Of a stretch of DNA of 64,000 nucleotides, positions 62,468 to 64,000 are shown piece after piece (position 1 is the first letter of the stretch; each line of letters starts with the position of its first letter). The notes beneath the pieces were generated by a model. That model saw only the letters and a list, made by a program, of their open reading frames with translations. It made no database searches and was not told the origin of the DNA. Made by a program: the position numbers and the translations under genes. Where the stretch lies: the NCBI GenBank assembly GCA_050084985.1, contig JBITNC010000001.1:71362001-71426000 (forward strand). Reading direction: 5' to 3'. The stretch comes from Nageia nagi (lineage: Eukaryota > Pinophyta).

Positions 62468-64000
62468 TGTAATGCAACTAAAACTTTCACCATCTAAAAC
62501 CCTTAAATTTAGGACCAATGATTTTTATATCATTTATCAATTTGTTGGCTTCTCAAGGTTTACTATTTATGGACTTATATCTCACATGTATTACATATTG
62601 ATACCTTATCGACTTTATTTAGACCTCATATTTTCTTATAAGTATGAGGGTACGTTCACCAGGTTTTCGTTTGCAAGCGAATACTCCTAATGATTATGCC
62701 TTGGTTTTTAGTTAAATGAGATATTAAACTTTATTACCTAAATAAAGTTCACCATATTCTATCATACAATTATGTTTGAGAAAGTGTACTTATCACATCA
62801 TAAGGATTTAATAACACTAGTTTAAAATCTTTATTCAAGAAATCTTACGATTTAGATCTTGTGACAATCCCAAGCATCCCAAATTATTTCCTGTAGTATC
62901 CCCAAACTATCCCATTTCTCCCCATTTGATCCCATTTATTCCCAAAGGGTGCCTAACATTTCTTGTATGGTCATAAATCTAAATTTCGATCCATATGACA
63001 AATTTAGGATCCTTTCCAAACATTTGGGATGATAGTGGATTTATTTGGGGTTCTTATTTCTTGCTAATGCCTTAGACCATTGTACATGCATTTGAATAAT
63101 ACTCATTTAATCATTCACGTTTTTACATGATTTTTATCAAACCTTGACTATATAATTAAATAATGATAAAGTGACTTGTTCAAAATAAGGATTATAACCA
63201 AACGTATCCTTAATGAATCTAAATCACATTATACAACATCTTACTAAATTAAATGAAGACTATTGAAATATCACCTTCTTAATTTTAATGTTGTTTCTCA
63301 TAAATCTCATTTTCTAAATTTTTTTGTCTCACTATTATCTTTCACGTATTATATTAAGTTAACTTCTAAGTCTTATATTTAAGATTTGGGATTAATAACA
63401 ATATTCTCTAATTACAATTAAAGACTATGTCTACAAATCTATTCATTAGTTTTTGGTAAGAGTAGTATGGATGATCTATGTATTAAAGTTTACTTTACCT
63501 ATAAAAGTCAAATTGATGAAGTAACAACAATAAGAATTCTTTATCATCCTTTACAATATTCTTGTATTATCCTTTGCTTTCATATGGGACTATAGTTCTT
63601 GCTTTAACATATACGAGATTTCAAAAGAGCATATTAAAGAATATAATTATTTACATATAGTTACTAACGAAAGTGTTATCAAATTTTGCATTTAACTACA
63701 AATAGATACAAAATGAATTTACTAAAGAAAAGTTGACTTAATATTGATTTAATTAACTTCTTTGTTATTCATATCCTTGTACTACCTCTTATCTTCATGT
63801 GGTACTATAGTTCCTAATATTTAAAAATAATTTCAAAGATCGCACTATAGAATAAAATAGATCATATATCCATTAAATGAACTTTAAGATGTTCTATCAA
63901 ACTTGTATTCCATTAACTTATTACATGAAGATATCAAACACATTAAATGAGGACAACCCTTATCATTCACAAGTGAGTGCCTTACAAATTTTACATAAGT
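62468..64000 (+). mobile_element. Element X copy 2, partial (runs off window)
   Basis: It starts TGTAATGC like copy 1 and is collinear with 17,260-17,870 for about 650 bases (shared words: CAAGGTTTACTATTTA, ACATATTGATACCT, CACCAGGT, ACTCCTGATGATT/ACTCCTAATGATT, TTTAGATCTT, ATGATAGTGGATTTATTT). The TCCCA-rich block lies at about 62,860-62,960. Beyond 63,130 similarity is harder to see by eye. The last 800 bases are AT-rich with no reading frame. Its left flank is copia 3 RNase H (...GAAGA), so the right target duplication would be expected outside the window. Confidence 0.68.

Noticed and set aside
1-64000. tRNA, rRNA or snRNA genes
   Set aside because: I saw no cloverleaf with A/B boxes or conserved rRNA core. 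The tRNA-like words are only the short primer sites of LTR elements.

Overview
This is a gene-poor, AT-rich plant nuclear window made almost entirely of decayed, nested transposable elements. The plant origin rests on plant-type LTR retrotransposons (Ty3/gypsy of the Tat-like type, and Ty1/copia), a CACTA (TNP2) transposase fossil, a MULE transposase fossil, a plant LINE ORF1 (DUF4283) fossil and a PLS-type pentatricopeptide-repeat (PPR) pseudogene. The density of old repeats and the style of the PPR units suggest a large seed-plant genome, possibly a gymnosperm; that last step is inference. I find no intact protein-coding host gene, rRNA or tRNA gene.

Layout. 1-2.85 kb: unidentified decayed coding-like DNA. 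2.85-9.72 kb: the youngest-looking unit, a complete-ended Ty3/gypsy element with 803/833-bp LTRs and a 5-bp target duplication CCAAC. Its pol stops early in reverse transcriptase. Its 3' half carries tandem arrays, many copies of a short palindromic motif and an antisense plant-mobile-domain-like remnant. 11.2-12.45 kb: an older gypsy gag-protease relic. 12.8-13.35 kb: an ATATATCATGGGC-type repeat cluster. 13.37-25.38 kb: copia element 1, split by a 3.8-kb non-coding insertion that looks like a giant solo LTR ('element X', 17,260-21,060). 25.4-33.6 kb: coding-like fossils on the + strand, a PPR pseudogene on the - strand, and half of a LINE ORF1 on the - strand. 33.58-41.43 kb: copia element 2, same family as copia 1, inserted into that LINE ORF1, whose other half resumes at 41.43 kb. 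42.67-43.46 kb: a 78-bp (26-codon) tandem array and more ATATATCATGGGC repeats. 45.0-46.9 kb: MULE transposase fossil (- strand). 47.7-51.2 kb: CACTA TNP2 transposase fossil (+ strand) with two recognisable introns, followed by a 268-bp subterminal-like array to about 53 kb. 53.0-57.05 kb: a gypsy element with LTR-like ends, RNase H and integrase. 57.05-57.65 kb: a related gypsy RT piece on the opposite strand. 57.9-58.2 kb: a gypsy integrase zinc-binding fragment cut by copia element 3 (58.2-62.47 kb), which is itself cut in RNase H by a second copy of element X running off the window end.

No genes here appear to work together as a host pathway. The logic of the region is nested insertion: each interrupted reading frame resumes on the far side of the younger element. 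The most unusual signals are element X, the dispersed palindromes and antisense remnant of gypsy 1, the in-frame 26-codon tandem array, and the U3 promoter difference between two copia elements of one family.
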